Assembly (NCBI RefSeq): GCF_000719095.1
Contig: NZ_JOEH01000005.1
Location: 151,917-215,916, forward strand
Length of the DNA stretch: 64,000 nucleotides
Direction of reading: 5' to 3'
Source of the DNA: Streptacidiphilus jeojiense
Lineage (GTDB): Bacteria; Actinomycetota; Actinomycetes; Streptomycetales; Streptomycetaceae
Below the pieces are notes generated by a model. It was not told the origin of the DNA. It did not search any database and saw nothing but the letters and a program-made list of their open reading frames with translations. Positions 48,587-56,908 of this stretch are shown piece after piece. Position 1 is the first letter of the stretch. Every line of letters begins with the position of its first letter. The translations under genes and the position numbers were made by a program.

Positions 48587-49152
48587 ATGACTGCAGAGAT
48601 GGTCGTACCTGCATGGATGCACACCCAGATCAGCGCGGAACGGTACGACTCCTGGTCCAATGAGCAGTGCGCCGGCGTTGAGATCGTGGACGGGATGCTC
48701 GTCGTGAGACCCGGATCGTCCAAGCGGCACAACCGGTTGGCCCGGACCCTGGCCAATGCCCTGGATGCCGCCGCAGGCCCGGACTGGAACGCCCACACGG
48801 ACTTCGATGTCCGCCTCCAGGACGTCCCGCTCACCAACCGGCGTCCGGACGTCGTCGTGTACCGCGCCGAGACCATCGACCTCGCACCCACCCGCCCTGA
48901 GTATGTGCTCCTGGTGGTCGAGGTCGTTTCGCCGGGCTCGGAGACCACGGACCGGATCGTGAAGGTGGACCAGTACGCCAAGGCCGGCATCCCCTTCTAC
49001 TGGCGCATCGAGCAGGCTGCCAACGGGGTACCCGTGGTCTACACATACGTCTCGATCCAGCCAGTAGGGCCTACCGGGACGGCGAGATGTTCGCCGGCAC
49101 GATCAAGGCGGCCGTACCGTTCCCCGTCACGGTCGACCTGGGCACCGTCTGA
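48587..49152 (+). pseudogene. Uma2-family (DUF820) endonuclease-like gene with a frameshift
   Basis: The start is strong: AAGGAGG six bases before the ATG. Residues 1-154 follow the Uma2/DUF820 PD-(D/E)XK-like pattern (VEIVDGMLVVRPGSS, RRPDVVVYRAE, YVLLVVEVVSPGSETTDR, KAGIPFYWRIE). After VVYTY at about 49048 the frame becomes unrelated. Continuing in the next frame gives LDPASRAYRDGEMF and then a normal ending VTVDLGTV with stop at 49150-49152. A single-base deletion near 49048-49051 explains this. It could be a true mutation, programmed slippage or a sequencing error. An intact protein would have 188 residues. Confidence 0.8.
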
Positions 49153-49709
49153 CCGGTCGATCCCACTGCCTCGACATCATCCGCACCGAGAAACGATCAA
49201 GGCCCAGGCCCCCAGCTACGTAGCGGTTGGCCTGGGCCCTTGTCGTGCGGGCCGATGCCTCGGCGGGGTGTGCCCTAGGCAAGGCACTCCGCAGAACCGA
49301 ATCGACGCGCCCCCGGCGGTGGCTCGGAGAACGCTGGTCATCCACAGCACGGTACAAGTGGGCATCCAGTAGTCAAGGGGGCAGTTTTCAAGACCGCCAC
49401 ACCTAAACCGAAGGTTCAACTGGCCCTGACCGGCGCATACACCCCTGCACACAGCTCAATTCAACCCGCGTGGTCCCCTTCTGGCCCCTAAGCGCAGCCA
49501 GCCGGTGGCTCCTCCGCGCCCTCTTGTCCATGACGTCCGGCCACCCAAGTCTGCCCTTCACCCACTGCGGACGCGGCCGGCCCCGAACAGGCCCGCAGTG
49601 GCATGAGGGGGCATGGTGATCACCCGATACGGTGACCCTGGCCAGTGGGCCTGCCGACGCAGCAGGCCCGGGTCACACGCCGCGGGCCGATCCGCGATCC
49701 GCGAGCCCC
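49153..49709. other. Gene-poor stretch (557 bp) between broken Uma2 gene and immunity gene
   Basis: It contains the hairpin at 49199-49241 and otherwise no gene I can support. Composition changes from high GC to about 60% toward its right end. It may be remnant DNA of a past insertion, but I see no integrase, transposase or inverted repeat. Confidence 0.5.
49199..49241 (+). terminator. Hairpin terminator after Uma2 gene
   Basis: Stem AAGGCCCAGGCC with GGCCTGGGCCCTT (49199-49210 with 49229-49241, one bulge) followed by GTCG. It lies 46 bp after the restored Uma2 stop codon. Confidence 0.6.
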
Positions 49710-50030
49710 TCACTGCACCACGAATGTGGCGAAATGATCCGGGCCACTGGGTACTGAAGCCAAGAACTTTCGCCAGGCCGAGGATGCACTATCACCAAGA
49801 GCGTCAACATACCATCCATCAAAAGCTGGCTTGAATTCTCCCTCCACTTTTCGCCATAGATCCCCCCCTAGGATCACAAAATCATTCTCTAGAAGAGTAT
49901 CGAATACTAGATCTAGACAGTCGACAGGGAAGGCGAACTCGGCAGATCCGACACTAGTGAGATCGACCGACCTTTCTCGAACGGACGTCGGCAGCACCGA
50001 GAGTAGAGCCTCTTGCCTGGCATGGGCCAT
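49710..50030 (-). CDS. Immunity protein for the RHS toxin (Imm40-like)
   Basis: A 106-residue cytoplasmic protein whose ATG lies 2 bp after the stop of the RHS toxin gene, the standard place for a cognate immunity gene. Motifs NDFVILGGDLWRK and FDGWYVDAL resemble what I remember of the Imm40 family (GGD plus a Trp-Tyr strand). The family name is tentative; the immunity role from position is stronger. The gene is clearly AT-richer than its surroundings, with codons such as ATA and TTA-like choices not used elsewhere in the window. This fits recent exchange together with the toxin tip. Confidence 0.68.
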   Translation of the reverse strand: MAHARQEALLSVLPTSVRERSVDLTSVGSAEFAFPVDCLDLVFDTLLENDFVILGGDLWRKVEGEFKPAFDGWYVDALGDSASSAWRKFLASVPSGPDHFATFVVQ

Positions 50031-50032
50031 TT

Positions 50033-53000
50033 CTATCCTCCTGGCGTAAATAGGCGGTGATTCACATTTCCATTTTGTTCAATGATCCAATGAAAGAAGC
50101 CTTGCTTCCCGTCGTACTCGCCCGGCAGTCGCACATGCATTCTTGGAATACCGTCACCCCCCGACTCGATTGTCGTATTGCGCATGGTGGGTATTGTATC
50201 GGCGATTTCAGGAAATCCGTGATAATCTCCCGTCGCCGCCTGCCTCAACACCTTCCCAGTGTACCTTGTGCCTTCGAGTGGATTCCTGTCCAGAATATTC
50301 GGATCACCCTCAACGAGATCCGTCGCTGTCCCATTGGAGTCGACAGCGAACCGCGCACCTCCCCCGACTGCTTCTGCGCCGTCCTCAGCTGTCGTAGTGG
50401 CCAGGGCGCTGACGTCTGCGACTTCAAGGCCATCGGTAATGGGGTCGAGGCCGCCTTGGGCAATATTGAGGCCGGTGAGGATTACTGCGCCTGCGCCCAA
50501 CAGGGTCTTCCAGCCGGATCCTGACTGGTGTTCCTGTGCCGCCTTGACTGCCTGTGCGCGCGCTGCGTTTTCTCGTTCGTCGGCGGCGAGACGGTCCTGA
50601 TAGACCTTGGCTTCGCGGGCTGCGGCGGCCTTGGCGTAGTTGTCGTCGATCATGTAGTGCGCCGGGTTGGCGCGGTAGCGGGCGTAGCTGGTGCGGCTGG
50701 CTGCGTCGTGCTTGACGACCTGGGTCCACTTGTAGTGGCCGTTGGTGACGGTGTAGCCGGCCGTCATGCCGCGTTCGGCGGCCCAGGCGTTGTCGGCGCT
50801 GGTGCCTCCGTCGGTGGGTCCGAGGGGGCGCAGGCCGCTGGGGTCGGCTTGGCCGATGGGGTTGTCTCGGGTGTAGCTGTAGCCGTTGAGGAGTTGGTCG
50901 TCGGTTGCCTCGAAGAGGGGGTCGAGGCTGATGAAGCGTCCGATGGTGGGGTCGTACTGGCGGGCTCCGAGTTGGGTGAGTCCAGTGTTGGCGTCGGCTG
51001 GTGCGTTGAGGAAGCCGCGGTTGTCGATCCAGGTGACGGCGGTGCCACGGGTGTCGCCGTAGGGGGTGAACTGGCGCCAGGTGGGGGTCTGGGCGGTGTT
51101 GTCCAGGTACAGGCTGCTGGTGCCGTGCTGGTCGGTGACCTCGAAGTAGTAGGCCGCGCCGGTTCCGGTGCGGACCACGGTGCCGCCGCCGGGCAGGGCG
51201 AGGTAGCGGACTCCGGTGGTGGTGGTTCCGGTCAGGGTGAGTTGTTCGCCAGGCAGGTACAGGGTGGTGGAGGTGGGGTCCTGCTGGAGCAGGACGTTGC
51301 CTTCGGCGTCGTAGATGTAGTTGGTGGTGCCGCTCTTGCCGCCGGCGACCTGGGTGAGTTGGCCGGCGTTGTTCCAGTTGAGGGTCTGGTTGCCGGAGGC
51401 GGCGGTGTTGCGGGTGAGGGTGTTGCCGTCCTTGTCGTAGGTGTAACTGGTGGCGGTGGTGCTGGCGCCGCTGGCCTGCGTGCTGGTGAGGGTGTGGGGC
51501 TGGCTGGTGCTGTTGCCGTTGTAGGTGTAGCCGGTGGTGGTGTCGGTGCCGCCGGTGGTGGAGTGGTCGACCTGGCTGGTGCGCTGGCCGAGGATGTCGA
51601 AGCTCCAGCTGGTCCAGTAGGCGGCGCCGCCGGAGAGCTGGTCGCCCACGGTGGTGTGACTGCTGGTGGTCGGGGTGGCGGCGCAGGAGTCGTTGGCGGT
51701 CCAGGCCTGGGTGAGGCGGTCGAGCTGGTCGTACTGGTAGCACTGGGTCTCGGTGGCGCTGGTGGCGCCCATGCGGGTGGAGACCTGCTGGGTGAGGTTG
51801 CCGGCCGGGTCGTAGGTGTAGGCCTGTTCGTCGACCGGGGCCGGGGTGGTGGTGCGGCTGGTGAGCTGGTCGGTCAACGCCCCGGTGTGGGGGTCGTAGC
51901 CGTTGGTGAGGTAGGCGAGGTTGGTGCCGGAGCCGAGGGTCTCCTGGGCGATCTGGCCGTAGGCGGTGTAGTTGGTCTTCTGGGCGTAGCCGTAACTGGT
52001 GTCCGCGAGCCCGGAGGGCAGGTCGAGGGCGGTGCTGTAGGTGTGGGTGACGACCTCGCTGGGGAGACCGCCGCCGAGGGGGTAGTTGTCGGTGGCCAGG
52101 AGGCCGGTGGTGGTGCTGTAGGTGTGCTTGAAGGTGTAGGTCTTGCCGCCGAGCGACCCTTGGGCTGCTGGGATCGTCACGGATTCGCCGAGGGACTCGC
52201 CGAAGACGTTGAATCCGATTTGCTGGGTGACGTCCTGGTTGCCGCTGTTGTAGGCGGTTTCGGTGGTCACTTGGCCGATGGCGTCGGTGACGCCGGAGAC
52301 GGCGTTGTCGTTGTCGTAGACCCAGGAGGCGGTTTCGTTGCCGGCGGCCTGGGTTGCCGTGGTGGCGGCGTACTCAGCGGTTTTGCGGTCCAGTTTGTCG
52401 TAGGTGTACGAGACGGACTTGCCCAGTGCGTCGGTGGTCTGGGTCAGGTTGCCGTTGGCGTCGTAGACCATGCTGGAGGTGCCGGCGTCAGGGTCCTGCT
52501 TGCTGACGGCCTGTCCGAGCAGGTTGTAGCTGGTGGTCCAGGTGCTGCCGGCGCTGGCGGTGGTGGCCTGGTTGCCGTGGCCGTCGTAGCCATAGGCAAT
52601 CGGGTTGCTGGTGCCCCCCGTGGTGTACCAGGTACCGGTGAAGGTGTTGGCGGGCTTGGTCAGCGTCGGTGCGACGGTGTAGGAGTCGACCTCGGTGGTG
52701 CGGCCCATGGGGTCGGTGCGGGTGGTCTTGACGCTGCCGCCGGTCGGAGGGATGACCGTGGTGGAGTCCCCGTTGTAGACCGTGCTGGTTTCCTGCTTGA
52801 GCAGGGCGTACTGCTGGGAGTCGTCGACCACGGTGCGGCCCAGGCCGTCGAAGGTGTAGACGTCCTGGTTGGGGATCTGGGAGTCCTGCACCGAGACAAG
52901 TGCCAGGGTGGGCACGGCGGTGGAGTCCCAGTAGCTGTTGTTCTTCTTGCGGACCCAGCCGTGGGAGTCGTAGAACGACTCGGTGATCAGGCGGCCGCCC

Positions 53001-56000
53001 TGCGGCGTGGGTGTCTGGGTCTGGCGGGTGCGGCCCAGGGAGTCCTCGATGGAGACCGAGGTCGCGTAGCCCAGGGAGTCGTTCAGCTTCTGGGTGGTGG
53101 TTCCGGACAGCCCGCTCTGGGAGACCGTGTAGGCATTGATCTCGTCCGCCGGTGCGGTGGTGGGACGGTTGTGCAGCCATGTGGAGGTGGCGCGGCCCAG
53201 CGCGTCGTACTGGACGGTGCTGGTCAGTGCGTTGGCGTCAGTAGTGGTGAGGATCAGACCGCGGGTGGGGTCGATCGTGGTGCTGGTCTTCTGGTTCTTG
53301 GCGTTGGTGGTGCTGGTGCCCGTGGTCAGTCCGACAGCGTTGACGGTGTAGGTGTTGGTGGTCGTGTTGCCCTTGGCGTCGTTGGAGGCCAGGACACGGC
53401 CGTAGCTGTCGTACGTGGTCTGGGCCGAGGTCTGCCAGGCGAAGGCGCCACCGGTGTAGTCGGAGGCGGTGCGGATCATGGTGGGATCGCCGACGGTCGG
53501 CGCGACGGTCTGCGGGAACGTGGTGGAGAACGCCGGGTCGTCGTAGAAGGTCTGCGTGGCGGCCACGACCTGCGCCGGACGGCTGACCGTGACCGGAGCC
53601 GCGAGGGTGTTGAGGGCCTTGGGCACGGAAGGGGTCGAGTTCTCGGTGAACCCGGAGCAGGCGACCGAGTCGGTCTCCTTGGAGGAGACCAGTCCCACCA
53701 GGTTGAGCGTGGTGTTGGCGGCTGCGTAGGCGGTGCTGGTGCACTGGTCGTAGGCGCTGGTGGCCGGCACCGTGTGGGTGTAGCTGTAGGTCGGCAGGGC
53801 GAAGGTGGCGCTGGTGGTGGCCGCGTCGTAGCTGGTGTCGGTCTCCGTGGTGCGCCAGCCGCTGGTGCCGCCGTCGGTGGTGGCCTGGCGGGTCCAGGTC
53901 TCGGCGGGTGCGGTCGCGTTGGCGGTCAGGTCGGGCAGGCCTGCGCGGGTTCGGGTGGCCAGGGGCGCCGAGATCCAGTACGAGATGATCGACGAGTGGT
54001 CGATCGGGCCGCCGGTGCCGTTGTAGCTGGTGGTCTCCAGCGGCTGGCCGGCGAGCTGGTCGCTGTCGGTGTGGTTGCCGCCCTGGGAGTCGGTCACCGA
54101 GACCGACCGGGTGGAGCTGGAGGACAGCCAGTCGCCGTCCATGCCGCGGTAGTAGGAGGTGACCGCCTCGGTCTTGGGGTCGTTGCTGCCGTCGCCGGTC
54201 TGCGTCTCGACGCTGGCGTAGCCGCGGAACTGGCCCCAGGTGCGGTACTTGGCCTTGACGACCTCGTTGTCGTCGTAGTGCCAGGCCGCGCCGCCGTTGT
54301 AGGTGTAGTCGGTCTCCTCGGCGACCGCGCCGCCGGTGGTGTCGGTCTGCAGGACCTGGGTGACGGCGTACTTCTGGAACCAGTCGGTGATCGGCGCGGT
54401 GTAGTCCTTGGGGGTCCACGACACCGGGTAGCACGACTTGGTGTTGCTGGACGGTGCCGCGGTGCCCACGTACGCGGTGGTGCAGGCGTCGGGCAGGCCG
54501 TAGCTGACCGAGGTCACTCCACCGGTCTCGCTGGTGACCGAGGCGATGCGGTAGCGGTACAGGCCGGGGAAGTTGCTGGTGTCGACGCGGTTCTGCAGGT
54601 CGATGCCGGTGAACTTCACCGCCGGGAGCTTGATCGGGCTGCTGGAGCCACCGGCGGTGGTGTCGTCGCCCTCATGGGTGATGGAGGACAGCCACAGGGT
54701 CGGTGAGGTTCCGTCGCCGGTCGCCGGCTCCGACTGGCCAAGGGTGTAGGTGTCCAGGGCCTGGTACTTGGAGGCGGTGGTGGAGTACTGCTGCACCGTG
54801 ATCGAGGAAAGCCGCACGGTGGAGAAGTACGAGGGGCTGTACGGCGTGCAGGTGGCACCGGAGGCGCAGACCAGGTCGAAGGGAACGTCCGGGTACTCGC
54901 TGGCCGCGGTGGTGGCCGACAACGGGTCGCAGGTGGTGGCGGTGCAGCGGCTGGCAGTGGTGAACACCACCTGGTCGGGGACGGTGCCGTAGGCGCCGCC
55001 GGCACGGTAGCCGTAGTCGACACGGGCCAGGTGCGAATCGCGGACGTAGGAGACGTTGTGTGCGCCGTTGTCCTCGCCGTAGTAGTTGGTGTCCTGGTTG
55101 TACCAGTAGGACATGGCGTTGCCGTGGGCGTCGGTGACGTAGTCCAGGTGCCAGCGGTAGGCCATGGTGCACACCGAGGAGGTGAACCCGGCCGCGTTGT
55201 AGCAGGGGTCACCGGAGTGGGCGGAGTACACCGGCTCCGAGTCGACCGAGTTGGTGGTGGCCTTGCCCGAGGTCCAGCCGGGCAGCTCGTTGCGGCCGAA
55301 CTGGTAGGTGGTGCCGTTGCGGTCGGTGACGGTCCAGTAGTCGGTGTTGTAGGTGCCGGAGCCGTTGTTGGAGCCGGTGACGTGGGTGACCTTCTCCCCC
55401 GCGCCGTCGGCGCCGACCCAGTTGCCTGCGGCGTCCTTCAGCAGTGAGGTGGACGCTCCGTTCAAGGACAGGGTCAGGATCGGACCGTCGTAGCACTGGT
55501 CGTTGGTGGCCACCGGGGAGGCGCTGCCCTCGGGGCTGTCCGAGCAGGAGGCGAAGCCCTGTTCGATGAACGAGTCGGGGGTGTCCCAGCCGTCGCCGGC
55601 CCACGAGGACTGCGCCTGGGTCGCGGAGGTCTTGCCGTCCACCGATCCGGAGTCGTAGGACAGGGCGACGGTCGGCTTCAGGTCGCCGGAGGCGTCGGCG
55701 AGCTGGATGTCGTAGGAGTAGGTGAACGACCCCGAGGAGCCGCTCTGCGCCCAGGAGCCCGAAGGGCTCAGCGAGGTGGCCGAGTAGGTTCCAGCCGCGC
55801 CACCGCTGCCGGCGCTGGCCGAGGTCGCGGCCAGGACCGTGTCCGCGCCTGTGGCCACCGCAGTGGTCAGTGCGGCCTTGGTCACGGTTCCATCGGCCCC
55901 CTTGGGGGACGCAGGCGCGGGAGTCAGACCGACGGTCGCCGAAAGGTTCTCGGACTTGGTGTCGCGGGTGGTGGCAAGCGGTGTCTGTGTACGGCAGCTC

Positions 56001-56590
56001 GCCAGCTGCGGGGTGGCCAGCGCGCAGGCCGGCAACTGGACCAGGTGCAGGCGGTCGGCGTAGTTGCCGCCGTAGGCCTGGGCGAAGCTGCTGTAGTTGA
56101 GGCCGACCTGGACGTCGCCCTTGCGGCCGTCGGTGGCGCCCACGCTGAAGACGACGCCGGCGATGCCGAGCTTGCTCGCGTCGGCGTGGGGCTGGACGTG
56201 GACCGCGACGTTCGTCGGTCCCTGATAGGCGCCCGTTTTCGGGGCTATGCCCTTGGCCCAGACGGGACTTGAGGAGCCATCTGCCGGTGTTGATGCCCCG
56301 GGTGTGAGCGGGGACTGGGCGGAGGAGGCTGTCGGCCAGGTCGTGGCACCGGCGCGATAGGCGCGGGTGGTCTGGTCGGTGACCTTGGCCTTCTTCGGCT
56401 GCAGGGTGGTCACGCCGCTCACCGGGGTCACCCCGGCGGCCTTGGGCGCGCCGACGTGGGTGGAGGCGATGGCGGGGCCGGTGGCCGCGATCAGCGGGGT
56501 GGTCAGTGCCAGGACCGTCAGTGCGCTCAGCCACTGTCGGCGCACTCGCGCGCCGTGCGTGCGCTGCCGGAACCACGCGATTCGGCCCAT
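50033..56590 (-). CDS. RHS-repeat polymorphic toxin with secreted N-terminus and C-terminal toxin tip
   Basis: A 2185-residue secreted RHS protein. A signal peptide lies near residues 15-43 (SALTVLALTTPLIAATGPAI). An N-terminal TcdB/SpvB-like region (about 240-800) starts at FTYSYDIQLADASGDLKP. YD repeats fill about 1000-1910 (for example VYDANGNLTQTTDALGKSVS). The RHS core-end signature IGRFISLDPL followed by YSYTRDNPIGQADPSGL closes the cage near nt 50830. The last 265 residues hold a linker helix, a hydrophobic patch (WKTLLGAGAVILTGLNIAQG), and the toxin tip ending in FFHWIIEQNGNVNHRLFTPG. I do not recognise the tip family. The ATG at 56590 is chosen for the signal peptide. Confidence 0.9.
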   Translation of the reverse strand: MGRIAWFRQRTHGARVRRQWLSALTVLALTTPLIAATGPAIASTHVGAPKAAGVTPVSGVTTLQPKKAKVTDQTTRAYRAGATTWPTASSAQSPLTPGASTPADGSSSPVWAKGIAPKTGAYQGPTNVAVHVQPHADASKLGIAGVVFSVGATDGRKGDVQVGLNYSSFAQAYGGNYADRLHLVQLPACALATPQLASCRTQTPLATTRDTKSENLSATVGLTPAPASPKGADGTVTKAALTTAVATGADTVLAATSASAGSGGAAGTYSATSLSPSGSWAQSGSSGSFTYSYDIQLADASGDLKPTVALSYDSGSVDGKTSATQAQSSWAGDGWDTPDSFIEQGFASCSDSPEGSASPVATNDQCYDGPILTLSLNGASTSLLKDAAGNWVGADGAGEKVTHVTGSNNGSGTYNTDYWTVTDRNGTTYQFGRNELPGWTSGKATTNSVDSEPVYSAHSGDPCYNAAGFTSSVCTMAYRWHLDYVTDAHGNAMSYWYNQDTNYYGEDNGAHNVSYVRDSHLARVDYGYRAGGAYGTVPDQVVFTTASRCTATTCDPLSATTAASEYPDVPFDLVCASGATCTPYSPSYFSTVRLSSITVQQYSTTASKYQALDTYTLGQSEPATGDGTSPTLWLSSITHEGDDTTAGGSSSPIKLPAVKFTGIDLQNRVDTSNFPGLYRYRIASVTSETGGVTSVSYGLPDACTTAYVGTAAPSSNTKSCYPVSWTPKDYTAPITDWFQKYAVTQVLQTDTTGGAVAEETDYTYNGGAAWHYDDNEVVKAKYRTWGQFRGYASVETQTGDGSNDPKTEAVTSYYRGMDGDWLSSSSTRSVSVTDSQGGNHTDSDQLAGQPLETTSYNGTGGPIDHSSIISYWISAPLATRTRAGLPDLTANATAPAETWTRQATTDGGTSGWRTTETDTSYDAATTSATFALPTYSYTHTVPATSAYDQCTSTAYAAANTTLNLVGLVSSKETDSVACSGFTENSTPSVPKALNTLAAPVTVSRPAQVVAATQTFYDDPAFSTTFPQTVAPTVGDPTMIRTASDYTGGAFAWQTSAQTTYDSYGRVLASNDAKGNTTTNTYTVNAVGLTTGTSTTNAKNQKTSTTIDPTRGLILTTTDANALTSTVQYDALGRATSTWLHNRPTTAPADEINAYTVSQSGLSGTTTQKLNDSLGYATSVSIEDSLGRTRQTQTPTPQGGRLITESFYDSHGWVRKKNNSYWDSTAVPTLALVSVQDSQIPNQDVYTFDGLGRTVVDDSQQYALLKQETSTVYNGDSTTVIPPTGGSVKTTRTDPMGRTTEVDSYTVAPTLTKPANTFTGTWYTTGGTSNPIAYGYDGHGNQATTASAGSTWTTSYNLLGQAVSKQDPDAGTSSMVYDANGNLTQTTDALGKSVSYTYDKLDRKTAEYAATTATQAAGNETASWVYDNDNAVSGVTDAIGQVTTETAYNSGNQDVTQQIGFNVFGESLGESVTIPAAQGSLGGKTYTFKHTYSTTTGLLATDNYPLGGGLPSEVVTHTYSTALDLPSGLADTSYGYAQKTNYTAYGQIAQETLGSGTNLAYLTNGYDPHTGALTDQLTSRTTTPAPVDEQAYTYDPAGNLTQQVSTRMGATSATETQCYQYDQLDRLTQAWTANDSCAATPTTSSHTTVGDQLSGGAAYWTSWSFDILGQRTSQVDHSTTGGTDTTTGYTYNGNSTSQPHTLTSTQASGASTTATSYTYDKDGNTLTRNTAASGNQTLNWNNAGQLTQVAGGKSGTTNYIYDAEGNVLLQQDPTSTTLYLPGEQLTLTGTTTTGVRYLALPGGGTVVRTGTGAAYYFEVTDQHGTSSLYLDNTAQTPTWRQFTPYGDTRGTAVTWIDNRGFLNAPADANTGLTQLGARQYDPTIGRFISLDPLFEATDDQLLNGYSYTRDNPIGQADPSGLRPLGPTDGGTSADNAWAAERGMTAGYTVTNGHYKWTQVVKHDAASRTSYARYRANPAHYMIDDNYAKAAAAREAKVYQDRLAADERENAARAQAVKAAQEHQSGSGWKTLLGAGAVILTGLNIAQGGLDPITDGLEVADVSALATTTAEDGAEAVGGGARFAVDSNGTATDLVEGDPNILDRNPLEGTRYTGKVLRQAATGDYHGFPEIADTIPTMRNTTIESGGDGIPRMHVRLPGEYDGKQGFFHWIIEQNGNVNHRLFTPGG

Positions 56591-56908
56591 AGCCAACCCC
56601 GCCCTGTCTTTCTGGGTGCCCGATGGGCATGACGAACGAACCAGCTGTTCAGAGCCGGTGCTGCGGCTGTGACTATGGCAGAGGTTCGTCGACAAACGGA
56701 ACGGACTATTCCGGACATCTCTTCACAAGTGGAGGTAAGAGTTCCGCAAGAGATCCGTCGGCGAACCATTAGAAAAACGGACATTTGCATCCTTAGTGAG
56801 CCAGCTGTGGGCCTGCTGACCGTGTCCACTAGCTGTGTCACGCCCCAGGTCAAGCGGCGTTTCCCGATTCACGCCGCCCGCGTGCCGGATCCACAGAACC
56901 AGTAAGAG
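56591..56908. other. Divergent regulatory region between RHS toxin and LamG protein (318 bp)
   Basis: Holds nested inverted repeats: GGTTCGTCGAC (56683-56693) with GTCGGCGAACC (56757-56767, one mismatch), and CGGAA-(7 bp)-TTCCG (56697-56713) inside it. It is noticeably less GC-rich than the coding DNA. Both promoters should lie here. Confidence 0.5.

Noticed and set aside
48129..48796. Short open frames on both strands around 48.1-48.8 kb
   Set aside because: They lack ribosome-binding sites and family features, and overlap the Uma2 gene start or intergenic DNA.
49380..49700. Possible attachment site or tRNA remnant near the RHS locus
   Set aside because: No cloverleaf, integrase or direct repeat could be found; only general gene-poor sequence.
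49613..49834. Small plus-strand open frame of 73 codons in the accessory stretch
   Set aside because: No ribosome-binding site, no recognisable features, and it runs into the immunity gene on the other strand.
50528..54706. Plus-strand open frame of about 1390 codons opposite the RHS gene
   Set aside because: Val/Gly-rich mirror of YD-repeat codons; the minus strand has clear RHS signatures.
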